DNA of 64,000 nucleotides from Dichetophora obliterata (lineage: Eukaryota; Arthropoda; Insecta; Diptera; Sciomyzidae), in assembly GCA_963920525.1 (NCBI GenBank), contig OY986438.1, positions 181,106,888-181,170,887 on the forward strand. The letters are read 5' to 3'. This document shows positions 48,398-61,113 of this stretch, piece after piece. A program made the translations under genes and the position numbers. The stretch's first letter is position 1. Each line of letters begins with the position of its first letter. The notes beneath the pieces were generated by a model, which ran no database searches, had not been told where the DNA came from, and saw nothing but the letters and a program-made list of their open reading frames with translations.

Positions 48398-49454
48398 ATT
48401 TTAACTAAGATTCTTGAAAAAAAATCAAATTCCAGAAAACTTTTTTCTGAATATGCAGTCTTGTGTATATATGTATTAGAAACAATTTGGTGTATAAATC
48501 GTCTTTGTAGGATGTATGGTTAGGGAGTTATGACGGAAAAAGCACATGTTTTTGGCCAGCTTCCACTCCAAAAAGTGTTCTACAACTCCTAAACTACAAG
48601 AGATAGAGCAAAATGCAATTGGACAAAGAAGTTACCCTACTTAAGGACGAGGACCTGGTGCTCATTTTAATGCATGAATCGTCCTTATCTGATATGTAGT
48701 TTTTATTTTAGAAAATAAATAAAAAAAATAAAAATTGACAAAAAAGGGCACATGAAATTAACATGAAATCTAATTTTTAAAATTATTTTAAGGATACAGT
48801 CTTGTGGGCAGTAGCTTAAGGAACATTTTGATGCATAAATCGTCCTTTTATGATGTGTGGTTTAGAAGTTATGGCTAAAAAATCAAAAAAATCGCAAAAA
48901 ACCACGTCAAAAACTATGATTCATGTAAAAAATTTTAACTAAGATTCTTGAAAAAAATCAAATTCCAGAAAACTTTTTTCTGAATATGCAGTCTTGTGTA
49001 TATATGTATTAGAAACAATTTGGTGTATAAATCGTCTTTGTAGGATGTATGGTTTGGGAGTTATGACGGAAAAAGCACATGTTTTTGGCCAGCTTCCACT
49101 CCAAAAAGTGTTCTACAACTCCTAAACTACAAGAGATAGAGCAAAATGCAATTGGACAAAGAAGTAACCCTACTTAAGGACGAGGACCTGGTGCTCATTT
49201 TAATGCATGAATCGTCCTTATCTGATATGTAGTTTTTATTTTAGAAAATAAATAAAAAAAATAAAAATTGACAAAAAAGGGCACATGAAATTAACATGAA
49301 ATCTAATTCTTAAAATTATTTAAGGATACAGTCTCTTGGGCAGTAGCTTAAGGAACATTTTGATGCATAAATCGTCCTTTTATGATGTATGGTTTAGAAG
49401 TTATGGCTAAAAAATCGCAAAAAACCACGTCAAAAACTATGATTCATGTAAAAA
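48398..49454 (+). repeat. Two-unit segment, copy 2
   Basis: This repeats 46262-47329 with the same TATGGTTAGGG and AATTCTTAAAATTATTTAAGG marks. The second unit is 523 bp because nine bases of the A-rich 3' end are missing (GGCTAAAAAATCGC). GTTACCC near 48631 is private. Confidence 0.84.
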
Positions 49455-50522
49455 ATTTTAACCAAGATTCTTGAAAAAAAATCAAATTCCAGAAAACTTG
49501 TTTCTGAATATGCAGTCTTGTGTATATATGTATTAGAAACAATTTGGTGTATAAATCGTCCTTGTAGGATGTATGGTTTGGGAGTTATGACGGAAAAAGC
49601 ACATGTTTTTGGCCAGCTTCCACTCCAAAAAGTGTTCTACAACTCCTAAACTACAAGAGATAGAGCAAAATGCATTTGAACAAAGAAGTAACCCTACTTA
49701 AGGACGAGGACCTGGTGCTCATTTTAATGCATGAATCGTCCTTATCTGATATGTAGTTTATATTTTAGAAAATAAATAAAAAAAATAAAAATTGACAAAA
49801 AAGGGCACATGAAATTAACATGAAATATAATTTTTAAAATTATTTTAAGGATACAGTCTCTTGGGCAGTAGCTTAAGGAACATTTTGATGCATAAATCGT
49901 CCTTTTATGATGTATGGTTTAGAAGTTATGGCTAAAAAATCAAAAAAATCGCAAAAAACCACGTCAAAAACTATGATTCATGTAAAAAATTTTAACTAAG
50001 ATTCTTGAAAAAAAATCAAATTCCAGAAAACTTTTTTCTGAATATGCAGTCTTGTGTATATATGTATAAGAAACAATTTGGTGTATAAATCGTCCTTGTA
50101 GGATGTATGGTTTGGGAGTTATGACGGAAAAAGCACATGTTTTTGGCCAGCTTCCACTCCAAAAAGAGTTCTACAACTCCTAAACTACAAGAGATAGAGC
50201 AAACGGCATTTGGACAAAGGAGTATCTCTTCTTAAGGACGAGGACCTGGTGCTCATTTTAATGCATGAATCGTCCTTATCTGATATGTAGTTTTTATTTT
50301 AGAAAATAAATAAAAAAAATAAAAATTGACAAAAAAGGGCACATGAAATTAACATGAAATCTAATTTTTAAAATTATTTTAAGGATACAGTCTTGTGGGC
50401 AGTAGCTTAAGGAACATTTTGATGCATAAATCGTCCTTTTATGATGTGTGGTTTAGAAGTTATGGCTAAAAAATCAAAAAAATCGCAAAAAACCACGTCA
50501 AAAACTATGATTCATGTAAAAA
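49455..50522 (+). repeat. Two full units of mixed type
   Basis: The unit at 49455 begins ATTTTAACCAAG although the preceding unit lacks the 9-bp deletion, and has AACTTGTTTCTG, GTAGTTTATATT and GAAATATAATTT. The unit at 49989 is GTATAAG-type with AAAAAGAGTTCTAC, GCAAACGG and GGAGTATCTC. Confidence 0.78.
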
Positions 50523-51018
50523 ATTTTAACTAAGATTCTTGAAAAAAAATCAAATTCCAGAAAACTTTTTTCTGAATATGCAGTCTTGTGTATATATGTA
50601 TAAGAAACAATTTGGTGTATAAATCATCTTTGCAGGATGTATGGTTTGGGAGTTATCACGGAAAAAGCACATGTTTTTGGCCAGCTTCCACTCCAAAAAG
50701 TGTTCTACAACTCCTAAACTACAAGAGATAGAGCAAACGGCATTTTTACAAAGGAGTATCTCTTCTTAAGGACGAGGACCTGGTGCTCATTTTAATGCAT
50801 GAATCGTCCTTATCTGATATGTAGTTTTTATTTTAGAAAATAAATAAAAAAAATAAAAATTGACAAAAAAGGGCAAATGAAATTAACATGAAATCTAATT
50901 TTTAAAATTATTTTAAGGATACAGTCTTGTGGGCAGTAGTAGTATGGTTTAGAAGTTATGGCTAAAAAATCAAAAAAATCGCAAAAAACCACGTCAAAAA
51001 CTGTGATTCATGTAAAAA
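50523..51018 (+). repeat. 496-bp unit with a 38-bp loss at the third anchor
   Basis: It reads GGGCAGTAGTAGTATGG where full units carry CTTAAGG to GATG between these bases, so the third ATCGTCC anchor is gone. The TAG repeats at the joint suggest slippage between short matches. TTATCACGG and GCATTTTTAC link it to the unit at 47330. Confidence 0.87.
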
Positions 51019-52076
51019 ATTTTAACAAGATTCTTGAAAAAAAATCAAATTTCAGAAAACTTGTTTCTGAATATGCAGTCTTGTGTATATATGTATAAGA
51101 AACAATTTGGTGTATAAATCATCCTTGCAGGATGTATGGTTAGGGAGTTATGACGGAAAAAGCACATGTTTTTGGCCAGCTTCCACTCCAAAAAGTGTTC
51201 CACAACTCCTAAACTACAAGAGATAGAGCAAAATGCAATTGGACAAAGGAGTATCTCTTCTTAAGGACGAGGACCTGGTGCTCATTTTAATGCATGAATC
51301 GTCCTTATCTGATATGTAGTTTTTATTTTAGAAAATAAATAAAAAAAATAAAAATTGACAAAAAAGGGCACATGAAATTAACATGAAATCTAATTTTTAA
51401 AATTATTTTAAGGATACAGTCTCTTGGGCAGTAGCTTAAGGAACATTTTGATGCATAAATCGTCCTTTTATGATGTATGGTTTAGAAGTTATGGCTAAAA
51501 AATCAAAAAAATCGCAAAAAACCACGTCAAAAACTATGATTCATGTAAAAAATTTTAACTAAGATTCTTGAAAAAAAATCAAATTCCAGAAAACTTGTTT
51601 CTGAATATGCAGTCTTGTGTATATATGTATAAGAAACAATTTGGTGTATAAATCATCCTTGCAGGATGTATGGTTAGGGAGTTATGACGGAAAAAGCACA
51701 TGTTTTTGGCCAGCTTCCACTCCAAAAAGTGTTCCACAACTCCTAAACTACAAGAGATAGAGCAAAATGCAATTGGACAAAGGAGTATCTCTTCTTAAGG
51801 ACGAGGACCTGGTGCTCATTTTAATGCATGAATCGTCCTTATCTGATATGTAGTTTTTATTTTAGAAAATAAATAAAAAAAATAAAAATTGACAAAAAAG
51901 GGCACATGAAATTAACATGAAATCTAATTTTTAAAATTATTTTAAGGATACAGTCTTGTGAACAGTAGCTTAAGGAACATTTTGATGCATAAATCGTCCT
52001 TTTATGATGTATGGTTTAGAAGTTATGGCTAAAAAATCGCAAAAAACCACGTCAAAAACTATGATTCATGTAAAAA
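51019..52076 (+). repeat. Two near-identical adjacent units
   Basis: Units 51019-51551 and 51552-52076 both have AACTTGTTTC, GTATAAG, ATCATCCTTGCAGG, GGTTAGGG, GTTCCACAAC, GCAATTGG and GGAGTATCTC. The first has TTAACAAGATT (one base lost). The second has GTGAACAG in place of GTCTCTTGGGC and a nine-base loss at GGCTAAAAAATCGC. Confidence 0.83.
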
Positions 52077-52610
52077 ATTTTAACTAAGATTCTTGAAAAA
52101 AAATCAAATTCCAGAAAACTTTTTTCTGAATATGCAGTCTTGTGTATATATGTATTAGAAACAATTTGGTGTATAAATCGTCTTTGTAGGATGTATGGTT
52201 TGGGAGTTATGACGGAAAAAGCACATGTTTTTGGCCAGCTTCCACTCCAAAAAGTGTTCTACAACTCCTAAACTACAAGAGATAGAGCAAAATGCAATTG
52301 GACAAAGAAGTACCCCTACTTAAAGACGAGGACCTGGTGCTCATTTTAATGCATGAATCGTCCTTATCTGATATGTAGTTTTTATTTTAGAAAATAAATA
52401 AAAAAAATAAAAATTGACAAAAAAGGGCACATGAAATTAACATGAAATCTAATTTTTAAAATTATTTTAAGGATACAGTCTCTTGGGCAGTAGCTTAAGG
52501 AACATTTTGATGCATAAATCGTCCTTTTATGATGTATGGTTTAGAAGTTATGGCTAAAAAATCAAAAAAATCGCAAAAAACCACGTCAAAAACTATGATT
52601 CATGTAAAAA
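52077..52610 (+). repeat. Full unit with GCAATTGG and CTTAAAGACG
   Basis: This 534-bp unit carries TCGTCTTTG, GCAATTGG, TACCCCTACTTAAAGACG and GTCTCTTGGGC. CTTAAAGACG is otherwise seen only in the 513-bp units at 38997 and 42779, in a different background. Confidence 0.8.
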
Positions 52611-53059
52611 ATTTTAACTAAGATTCTTGAAAAAAAATCAAATTCCAGAAAACTTTTTTCTGAATATGCAGTCTTGTGTATATATGTATTAGAAACAATT
52701 TGGTGTATAAATCGTCCTTGTAGGATGTATGGTTTGGGAGTTATGACGGAAAAAGCACATGTTTTTGGCCAGCTTCCACTCCAAAAAGTGTTCTACAACT
52801 CCTAAACTACAAGAGATAGAGCAAAATGCATTTGGACAAAGAAGTACCCCTACTTAAGGTAGAGGACCTGGTGCTCATTTTAATGCATGAATCGTCCTTA
52901 TCTGATATGTAGTTTTTAGTTTAGAAAATAAATAAAAAAAAATAAAAATTGACAAAAAAGGGCACATGAAATTAACATGAAATCTAATTCTTAAAATTAT
53001 GGCTAAAAAATCAAAAAAATCGCAAAAAACCACGTCAAAAACTATGATTCATGTAAAAA
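52611..53059 (+). repeat. 449-bp truncated unit (~86-bp deletion)
   Basis: The unit jumps from AATTCTTAAAATTAT to GGCTAAAAAATC (52991-53003). TTAT is shared by both original edges. It has private CTTAAGGTAGAGG and GTTTTTAGTTTAG. Confidence 0.88.
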
Positions 53060-53718
53060 ATTTTAACTAAGATTCTTGAAAAAAAAATCAAATTCCAGAA
53101 AACTTTTTTCTGAATATGCAGTCTTGTGTATATATGTATTAGAAACAATTTGGTGTATAAATCGTCCTTGTAGGATGTATGGTTTGGGAGTTATGACGGA
53201 AAAAGCACATGTTTTTGGCCAGCTTCCACTCCAAAAAGAGTTCTACAACTCCTAAACTACAAGAGATAGAGCAAACGGCATTTGGACAAAGGAGTATCTC
53301 TTCTTAAGGACGAAGACCTGGTGCTCATTTGAATGCATGAATCGTCCTTATCTGATATGTAGTTTTTATTTTAGAAAATAAATAAAAAAATTAAAAATTG
53401 ACAAAAAAGGGCACATGAAATTAACATGAAATCTAATTTTTACTCCTACTTAAGGACGAGGACCTGGTGCTCATTTTAATGCATGAATCGTCCTTATCTG
53501 ATATGTAGTTTTTATTTTAGAAAATAAATAAAAAAAATAAAAATTGACAAAAAAGGGCACATGAAATTAACATGAAATCTAATTTTTCAAATTATTTTAA
53601 GGATACAGTCTTGTGGGCAGTAGCTTAAGGAACATTTTGATGTATGGTTTAGAAGTTATGGCTAAAAAATCAAAAAAATCGCAAAAAACCACGTCAAAAA
53701 CTATGATTCATGTAAAAA
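53060..53718 (+). repeat. 659-bp unit with a 146-bp partial duplication and a 22-bp deletion
   Basis: After CTAATTTTTA (near 53442) the sequence returns to CTCCTACTTAAGGACG and rereads about 146 bases (CTTAAGG at 53303 and again at 53449). The first pass has GGAGTATCTC and CATTTGAATG; the second has CTCCTACTT and CATTTTAATG, so the second pass came from another unit. Further on, TTTTGATGTATGG lacks 22 bases including the third anchor, with GATG shared at both edges. Confidence 0.88.
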
Positions 53719-54252
53719 ATTTTAACTAAGATTCTTGAAAAAAAATCAAATTCCAGAAAACTTTTTTCTGAATATGCAGTCTTGTGTATATATGTATTAG
53801 AAACAATTTGGTGTATAAATCGTCTTTGTAGGATGTATGGTTTGGGAGTTATGACGGAAAAAGCACATGTTTTTGGCCAGCTTCCACTCCAAAAAGTGTT
53901 CTACAACTCCTAAACTACAAGAGATAGAGCAAAATGCATTTGGACAAAGAAGTAACCCTACTTAAGGACGAGGACCTGGTGCTCATTTTAATGCATGAAT
54001 CGTCCTTATCTGATATGTAGTTTTTATTTTAGAAAATAAATAAAAAAAATAAAAATTGACAAAAAAGGGCACATGAAATTAACATTAAATCTAATTTTTA
54101 AAATTATTTTAAGGATACAGTCTTGTGAACAGTAGCTTAAGGAACATTTTGATGCATAAATCGTCCTTTTATGATGTGTGGTTTAGAAGTTATGGCTAAA
54201 AAATCAAAAAAATCGCAAAAAACCACGTCAAAAACTATGATTCATGTAAAAA
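53719..54252 (+). repeat. Full unit at the start of the right-hand block
   Basis: This 534-bp unit carries TCGTCTTTG, GCATTTGGAC, TAACCC, AACATTAAATC (private), GTGAACAG and GATGTGTGG. It follows the rearranged zone and leads into a regular higher-order repeat. Confidence 0.82.
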
Positions 54253-56923
54253 ATTTTAACTAAGATTCTTGAAAAAAAATCAAATTCCAGAAAACTTTTT
54301 TCTGAATATGCAGTCTTGTGTATATATGTATTAGAAACAATTTGGTGCATAAATCGTCCTTGTAGTATGTTTGGTTTGGGAGTTATGACGGAAAAAGCAC
54401 ATGTTTTTGGCCAGCTTCCACTCCAAAAAGTGTTCAACAACTCCTAAACTACAAGAGATAGAGCAAAATGCATTTGGACAAAGAAGTAACCCTACTTAAG
54501 GACGAGGACCTGGTGCTCATTTTAATGCATGAATCGTCCTTATCTGATATGTAGTTTTTATTTTAGAAAATAAATAAAAAAAATAAAAATTGACAAAAAA
54601 GGGCACATGAAATTAACATGAAATCTAATTTTTAAAATTATTTTAAGGATACAGTCTCTTGGGCAGTAGCTTAAGGAACATTTTGATGCATAAATCGTCC
54701 TTTTATGATGTATGGTTTAGAAGTTATGGCTAAAAAATCAAAAAAATCGCAAAAAACCACGTCAAAAACTATGATTCATGTAAAAAATTTTAACTAAGAT
54801 TCTTGAAAAAAATCAAATTCCAGAAAACTTTTTTCTGAATATGCAGTCTTGTGTATATATGTATTAGAAACAATTTGGTGTATAAATCGTCCTTGTAGGA
54901 TGTATGGTTTGGGAGTTATGACGGAAAAAGCACATGTTTTTGGCCAGCTTCCACTCCAAAAAGTGTTCTACAACTCCTAAACTACAAGAGATAGAGCAAA
55001 ATGCATTTGGACAAAGAAGTAACCCTACTTAAGGACGAGGACCTGGTGCTCATTTTAATGCATGAATCGTCCTTATCTGATATGTAGTTTTTATTTTAGA
55101 AAATAAATAAAAAAAATAAAAATTGACAAAAAAGGGCACATGAAATTAACATGAAATCTAATTTTTAAAATTATTTTAAGGATACAATCTTGTGAACAGT
55201 AGCTTAAGGAACATTTTGATGCATAAATCGTCCTTTCATGATGTATGGTTTAGAAGTTATGGCTAAAAAATCAAAAAAATCGCAAAAAACCACGTCAAAA
55301 ACTATGATTCATGTAAAAAATTTTAACTAAGATTCTTGAAAAAAAATCAAATTCCAGAAAACTTTTTTCTGAATATGCAGTCTTGTGTATATATGTATTA
55401 GAAACAATTTGGTGTATAAATCGTCCTTGTAGGATGTATGGTTTGGGAGTTATGACGGAAAAAGCACATGTTTTTGGCCAGCTTCCACTCCAAAAAGTGT
55501 TCTACAACTCCTAAACTACAAGAGATAGAGCAAAATGCATTTGGACAAAGAAGTAACCCTACTTAAGGACGAGGACCTGGTGCTCATTTTAATGCATGAA
55601 TCGTCCTTATCTGATATGTAGTTTTTATTTTAGAAAATAAATAAAAAAAATAAAAATTGACAAAAAAGGGCACATGAAATTAACATGAAATCTAATTTTT
55701 AAAATTATTTTAAGGATATAATCTTGTGAACAGTAGCTTAAGGAACATTTTGATGCATAAATCGTCCTTTTATGGTGTATGGTTTAGAAGTTATGGCTAA
55801 AAAATCAAAAAAATCGCAAAAAACCACGTCAAAAACTATGAATCATGTAAAAAATTTTAACTAAGATTCTTGAAAAAAAATCAAATTCCAGAAAACTTTT
55901 TTCTGAATATGCAGTCTTGTGTATATATGTATTAGAAACAATTTGGTGTATAAATCGTCTTTGTAGGATGTATGGTTTGGAAGCTATGACGGAAAAAGCA
56001 CATGTTTTTGGCCAGCTTCCACTCCAAAAAGTGTTCTACAACTCCTAAACTACAAGAGATAGAGCAAAATGCATTTGGACAAAGAAGTAACCCTACTTAA
56101 GGACGAGGACCTGGTGCTCATTTTAATGCATGAATCGTCCTTATCTGATATGTAGTTTTTATTTTAGAAAATAAATAAAAAAAATAAAAATTGACAAAAA
56201 AGGGCACATGAAATTAACATGAAATCTAATTTTTAAAATTATTTTAAGGATACAGTCTTGTGAACAGTAGCTTAAGGAACATTTTGATGCATAAATCGTC
56301 CTTTTATGATGTATGGTTTAGAAGTTATGGCTAAAAAATAAAAAAAAATCGCAAAAAACCACGTCAAAAACTATGATTCATGTAAAAAATTTTAACTAAG
56401 ATTCTTGAAAAAAAAATCAAATTCCAGAAAACTTTTTTCTGAATATGCAGTCTTGTGTATATATGTATTAGAAACAATTTGGTGTATAAATCGTCTTTGT
56501 AGGATGTATGGTTTGGGAGTTATGACGGAAAAAGCACATGTTTTTGGCCAGCTTCCACTCCAAAAAGTGTTCTACAACTCCTAAACTACAAGAGATAGAG
56601 CAAAATGCATTTGGACAAAGAAGTAACCCTACTTAAGGACGAGGACCTGGTGCTCATTTTAATGCATGAATCGTCCTTATCTGATATGTAGTTTTTATTT
56701 TAGAAAATAAATAAAAAAAATAAAAATTGACAAAAAAGGGCACATGAAATTAACATGAAATCTAATTTTTAAAATTATTTTAAGAATACAGTCTTGTGGG
56801 CAGTAGCTTAAGGAACATTTTGATGCATAAATCGTCCTTTTATGATGTATGGTTTAGAAGTTATGGCTAAAAAATCAAAAAAATCGCAAAAAACCACGTC
56901 AAAAACTATGATTCATGTAAAAA

Positions 56924-57430
56924 ATTTTAACTAAGATTCTTGAAAAAAAAAAATTCCAGAAAACTTTTTTCTTATTAGAAACAATTTGGTGTATAAATCA
57001 TCCTTGTAGGATGTATGGTTTGGGAGTTATGACGGAAAAAGCACATGTTTTTGGCCAGCTTCCACTCCAAAAAGTGTTCTACAACTCCTAAACTACAAGA
57101 GATAGAGCAAAATGCATTTGGACAAAGGAGTATCTCTTCTTAAGGACGAGGACCTGGTGCTCATTTTAATGCATGAATCGTCCTTATCTGATATGTAGTT
57201 TTTATTTTAGAAAATAAATAAAAAAAATAAAAATTGACAAAAAAGGGCACATGAAATTAACATGAAATCTAATTTTTAAAATTATTTTAAGGATACAGTC
57301 TTGTGGGCAGTAGCTTAAGGAACATTTTGATGCATAAATCGTCCTTTTATGATGTATGGTTTAGAAGTTATGGCTAAAAAATCAAAAAAATCGCAAAAAA
57401 CCACGTCAAAAACTATGATTCATGTAAAAA
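56924..57430 (+). repeat. 507-bp unit with a 25-bp deletion
   Basis: It reads TTTTTTCTTATTAGAAAC, missing GAATATG through the first CAGTCTTGTG to TATATATG, and has lost TC from the preceding A-run. It has ATCATCCTTGTAGG and GGAGTATCTC alleles. The unit at 57965 is its copy. Confidence 0.9.
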
Positions 57431-57964
57431 ATTTTAACTAAGATTCTTGAAAAAAAATCAAATTCCAGAAAACTTTTTTCTGAATATGCAGTCTTGTGTA
57501 TATATGTATTAGAAACAATTTGGTGTATAAATCGTCCTTGTAGTATGTTTGGTTTGGGAGTTATGACGGAAAAAGCACATGTTTTTGGCCAGCTTCCACT
57601 CCAAAAAGTGTTCTACAACTCCTAAACTACAAGAGATAGAGCAAAATGCATTTGGACAAAGAAGTAACCCTACTTAAGGACGAGGACCTGGTGCTCATTT
57701 TAATGCATGAATCGTCCTTATCTGATATGTAGTTTTTATTTTAGAAAATAAATAAAAAAAATAAAAATTGACAAAAAAGGGCACATGAAATTAACATGAA
57801 ATCTAATTTTTAAAATTATTTTAAGAATACAGTCTTGTGGGCAGTAGCTTAAGGAACATTTTGATGCATAAATCGTCCTTTTATGATGTATGGTTTAGAA
57901 GTTATGGCTAAAAAATCAAAAAAATCGCAAAAAACCACGTCAAAAACTATGATTCATGTAAAAA

Positions 57965-58471
57965 ATTTTAACTAAGATTCTTGAAAAAAAAAAATTCCAG
58001 AAAACTTTTTTCTTATTAGAAACAATTTGGTGTATAAATCATCCTTGTAGGATGTATGGTTTGGGAGTTATGACGGAAAAAGCACATGTTTTTGGCCAGC
58101 TTCCACTCCAAAAAGTGTTCTACAACTCCTAAACTACAAGAGATAGAGCAAAATGCATTTGGACAAAGGAGTATCTCTTCTTAAGGACGAGGACCTGGTG
58201 CTCATTTTAATGCATGAATCGTCCTTATCTGATATGTAGTTTTTATTTTAGAAAATAAATAAAAAAAATAAAAATTGACAAAAAAGGGCACATGAAATTA
58301 ACATGAAATCTAATTTTTAAAATTATTTTAAGGATACAGTCTTGTGGGCAGTAGCTTAAGGAACATTTTGATGCATAAATCGTCCTTTTATGATGTATGG
58401 TTTAGAAGTTATGGCTAAAAAATCAAAAAAATCGCAAAAAACCACGTCAAAAACTATGATTCATGTAAAAA
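57965..58471 (+). repeat. 507-bp unit with a 25-bp deletion, second occurrence
   Basis: It has the same joint and alleles as 56924-57430, 1,041 bp downstream. The intervening 534-bp unit (57431) resembles the one that follows (58472) by GTAGTATGTTTGG, so a 1,041-bp dimer has been duplicated. Confidence 0.9.
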
Positions 58472-60606
58472 ATTTTAACTAAGATTCTTGAAAAAAAATC
58501 AAATTCCAGAAAACTTTTTTCTGAATATGCAGTCTTGTGTATATATGTATTAGAAACAATTTGGTGCATAAATCGTCCTTGTAGTATGTTTGGTTTGGGA
58601 GTTATGACGGAAAAAGCACATGTTTTTGGCCAGCTTCCACTCCAAAAAGTGTTCAACAACTCCTAAACTACAAGAGATAGAGCAAAATGCATTTGGACAA
58701 AGAAGTAACCCTACTTAAGGACGAGGACCTGGTGCTCAGTTTAATGCATGAATCGTCCTTATCTGATATTTAGTTTTTATTTTAGAAAATAAATAAAAAA
58801 AATAAAAATTGACAAAAAAGGGCACATGAAATTAACATGAAATCTAATTTTTAAAATTATTTTAAGGATACAGTCTCTTGGGCAGTAGCTTAAGGAACAT
58901 TTTGATGCATAAATCGTCCTTTTATGATGTATGGTTTAGAAGTTATGGCTAAAAAATCAAAAAAATCGCAAAAAACCACGTCAAAAACTATGATTCATGT
59001 AAAAAATTTTAACTAAGATTCTTGAAAAAAATCAAATTCCAGAAAACTTTTTTCTGAATATGCAGTCTTGTGTATATATGTATTAGAAACAATTTGGTGT
59101 ATAAATCGTCCTTGTAGGATGTATGGTTTGGGAGTTATGACGGAAAAAGCACATGTTTTTGGCCAGCTTCCACTCCAAAAAGTGTTCTACAACTCCTAAA
59201 CTACAAGAGATAGAGAAAAATGCAATTGGACAAAGAAGTAACCCTACTTAAGGACGAGGACCTGGTGCTCATTTTAATGCATGAATCGTCCTTATCTGAT
59301 ATGTAGTTTTTATTTTAGAAAATAAATAAAAAAAATAAAAATTGACAAAAAAGGGCACATGAAATTAACATGAAATCTAATTTTTAAAATTATTTTAAGG
59401 ATACAATCTTGTGAACAGTAGCTTAAGGAACATTTTGATGCTTAAATCGTCCTTTCATGATGTATGGTTTAGAAGTTATGGCTAAAAAATCAAAAAAATC
59501 GCAAAAAACCACGTCAAAAACTATGATTCATGTAAAAAATTTTAACTAAGATTCTTGAAAAAAAATCAAATTCCAGAAAACTTTTTTCTGAATATGCAGT
59601 CTTGTGTATATATGTATTAGAAACAATTTGGTGTATAAATCGTCCTTGTAGGATGTATGGTTTGGGAGTTATGACGGAAAAAGCACATGTTTTTGGCCAG
59701 CTTCCACTCCAAAAAGTGTTCTACAACTCCTAAACTACAAGAGATAGAGCAAAATGCATTTGGACAAAGAAGTAACCCTACTTAAGGACGAGGACCTGGT
59801 GCTCATTTTAATGCATGAATCGTCCTTATCTGATATGTAGTTTTTATTTTAGAAAATAAATAAAAAAAATAAAAATTGACAAAAAAGGGCACATGAAATT
59901 AACATGAAATCTAATTTTTAAAATTATTTTAAGGATATAATCTTGTGAACAGTAGCTTAAGGAACATTTTGATGCATAAATCGTCCTTTTATGGTGTATG
60001 GTTTAGAAGTTATGGCTAAAAAATCAAAAAAATCGCAAAAAACCACGTCAAAAACTATGAATCATGTAAAAAATTTTAACTAAGATTCTTGAAAAAAAAT
60101 CAAATTCCAGAAAACTTTTTTCTGAATATGCAGTCTTGTGTATATATGTATTAGAAACAATTTGGTGTATAAATCGTCTTTGTAGGATGTATGGTTTGGA
60201 AGCTATGACGGAAAAAGCACATGTTTTTGGCCAGCTTCCACTCCAAAAAGTGTTCTACAACTCCTAAACTACAAGAGATAGAGCAAAATGCATTTGGACA
60301 AAGAAGTAACCCTACTTAAGGACGAGGACCTGGTGCTCATTTTAATGCATGAATCGTCCTTATCTGATATGTAGTTTTTATTTTAGAAAATAAATAAAAA
60401 AAATAAAAATTGACAAAAAAGGGCACATGAAATTAACATGAAATCTAATTTTTAAAATTATTTTAAGGATACAGTCTTGTGAACAGTAGCTTAAGGAACA
60501 TTTTGATGCATAAATCGTCCTTTTATGATGTATGGTTTAGAAGTTATGGCTAAAAAATCAAAAAAATCGCAAAAAACCACGTCAAAAACTATGATTCATG
60601 TAAAAA
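58472..60606 (+). repeat. Higher-order repeat 3, copy 2 (4 matching units)
   Basis: Units 58472, 59006, 59539 and 60073 match 54253, 54787, 55320 and 55854 with the same marks (GTTCAACAAC, CTTTCATGATG, GGATATAATC, GGAAGCTATG). The fifth unit of copy 1 (56389) has no partner; copy 2 continues with a 25-bp-deleted unit at 60607. Private changes here are GCTCAGTTTAATG, GAGAAAAATGCAATTGG and GATGCTTAAATCG. Confidence 0.86.
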
Positions 60607-61113
60607 ATTTTAACTAAGATTCTTGAAAAAAAAAAATTCCAGAAAACTTTTTTCTTATTAGAAACAATTTGGTGTATAAATCATCCTTGTAGGATGTATG
60701 GTTTGGGAGTTATGACGGAAAAAGCACATGTTTTTGGCCAGCTTCCACTCCAAAAAGTGTTCTACAACTCCTAAACTACAAGAGATAGAGCAAAATGCAA
60801 TTGGACAAAGGAGTATCTCTTCTTAAGGACGAGGACCTGGTGCTCATTTTAATGCATGAATCGTCCTTATCTGATATGTAGTTTTTATTTTAGAAAATAA
60901 ATAAAAAAAATAAAAATTGACAAAAAAGGGCACATGAAATTAACATGAAATCTAATTTTTAAAATTATTTTAAGGATACAGTCTTGTGGACAGTAGCTTA
61001 AGGAACATTTTGATGCATAAATCGTCCTTTTATGATGTGTGGTTTAGAAGTTATGGATAAAAAATCAAAAAAATCGCAAAAAACCACGTCAAAAACTATG
61101 ATTCATGTAAAAA
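60607..61113 (+). repeat. 507-bp unit with a 25-bp deletion, third occurrence
   Basis: The deletion joint is the same, with GCAATTGG in place of GCATTTGG, then GTGGACAG, GATGTGTGG and TTATGGATAAAA at the 3' end. The last three are shared with the unit at 61644, which suggests a switch of template within the unit. Confidence 0.88.

Larger units (their letters stand above)
45401..53718 (+). repeat. Rearranged zone (16 units, several truncated or partly duplicated)
   Basis: Units start at 45401, 45935, 46262, 46796, 47330, 47864, 48398, 48932, 49455, 49989, 50523, 51019, 51552, 52077, 52611 and 53060. Common alleles are GTATAAGAAAC, ATCATCCTTGCAGG, GCAAACGG, GGAGTATCTCTTC and GTCTCTTGGGCAG. Lengths run from 327 to 659 bp. 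Four units are truncated or partly duplicated by clear breakpoints, and small losses in A-runs are frequent. It has the most structural changes per kilobase in the window. Confidence 0.85.
54253..58471 (+). repeat. Higher-order repeat 3, copy 1 (8 units, 4,219 bp)
   Basis: Units start at 54253, 54787, 55320, 55854, 56389, 56924, 57431 and 57965. Marks are TTGGTGCATAAATCG with GTATGTTTGG and GTTCAACAAC in the first, CTTTCATGATG in the second, GGATATAATC with TATGGTGTATGG in the third, GGAAGCTATGACGG in the fourth, and a 25-bp deletion in the sixth and eighth. The first four units recur 4,219 bp downstream. Confidence 0.87.

Noticed and set aside
54228..54440. 70-codon minus-strand open frame (also at 58447)
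   Set aside because: It lies within the two copies of one satellite unit type and is created by single-base variants such as GTTCAACAAC. There is no sign of selection as protein.
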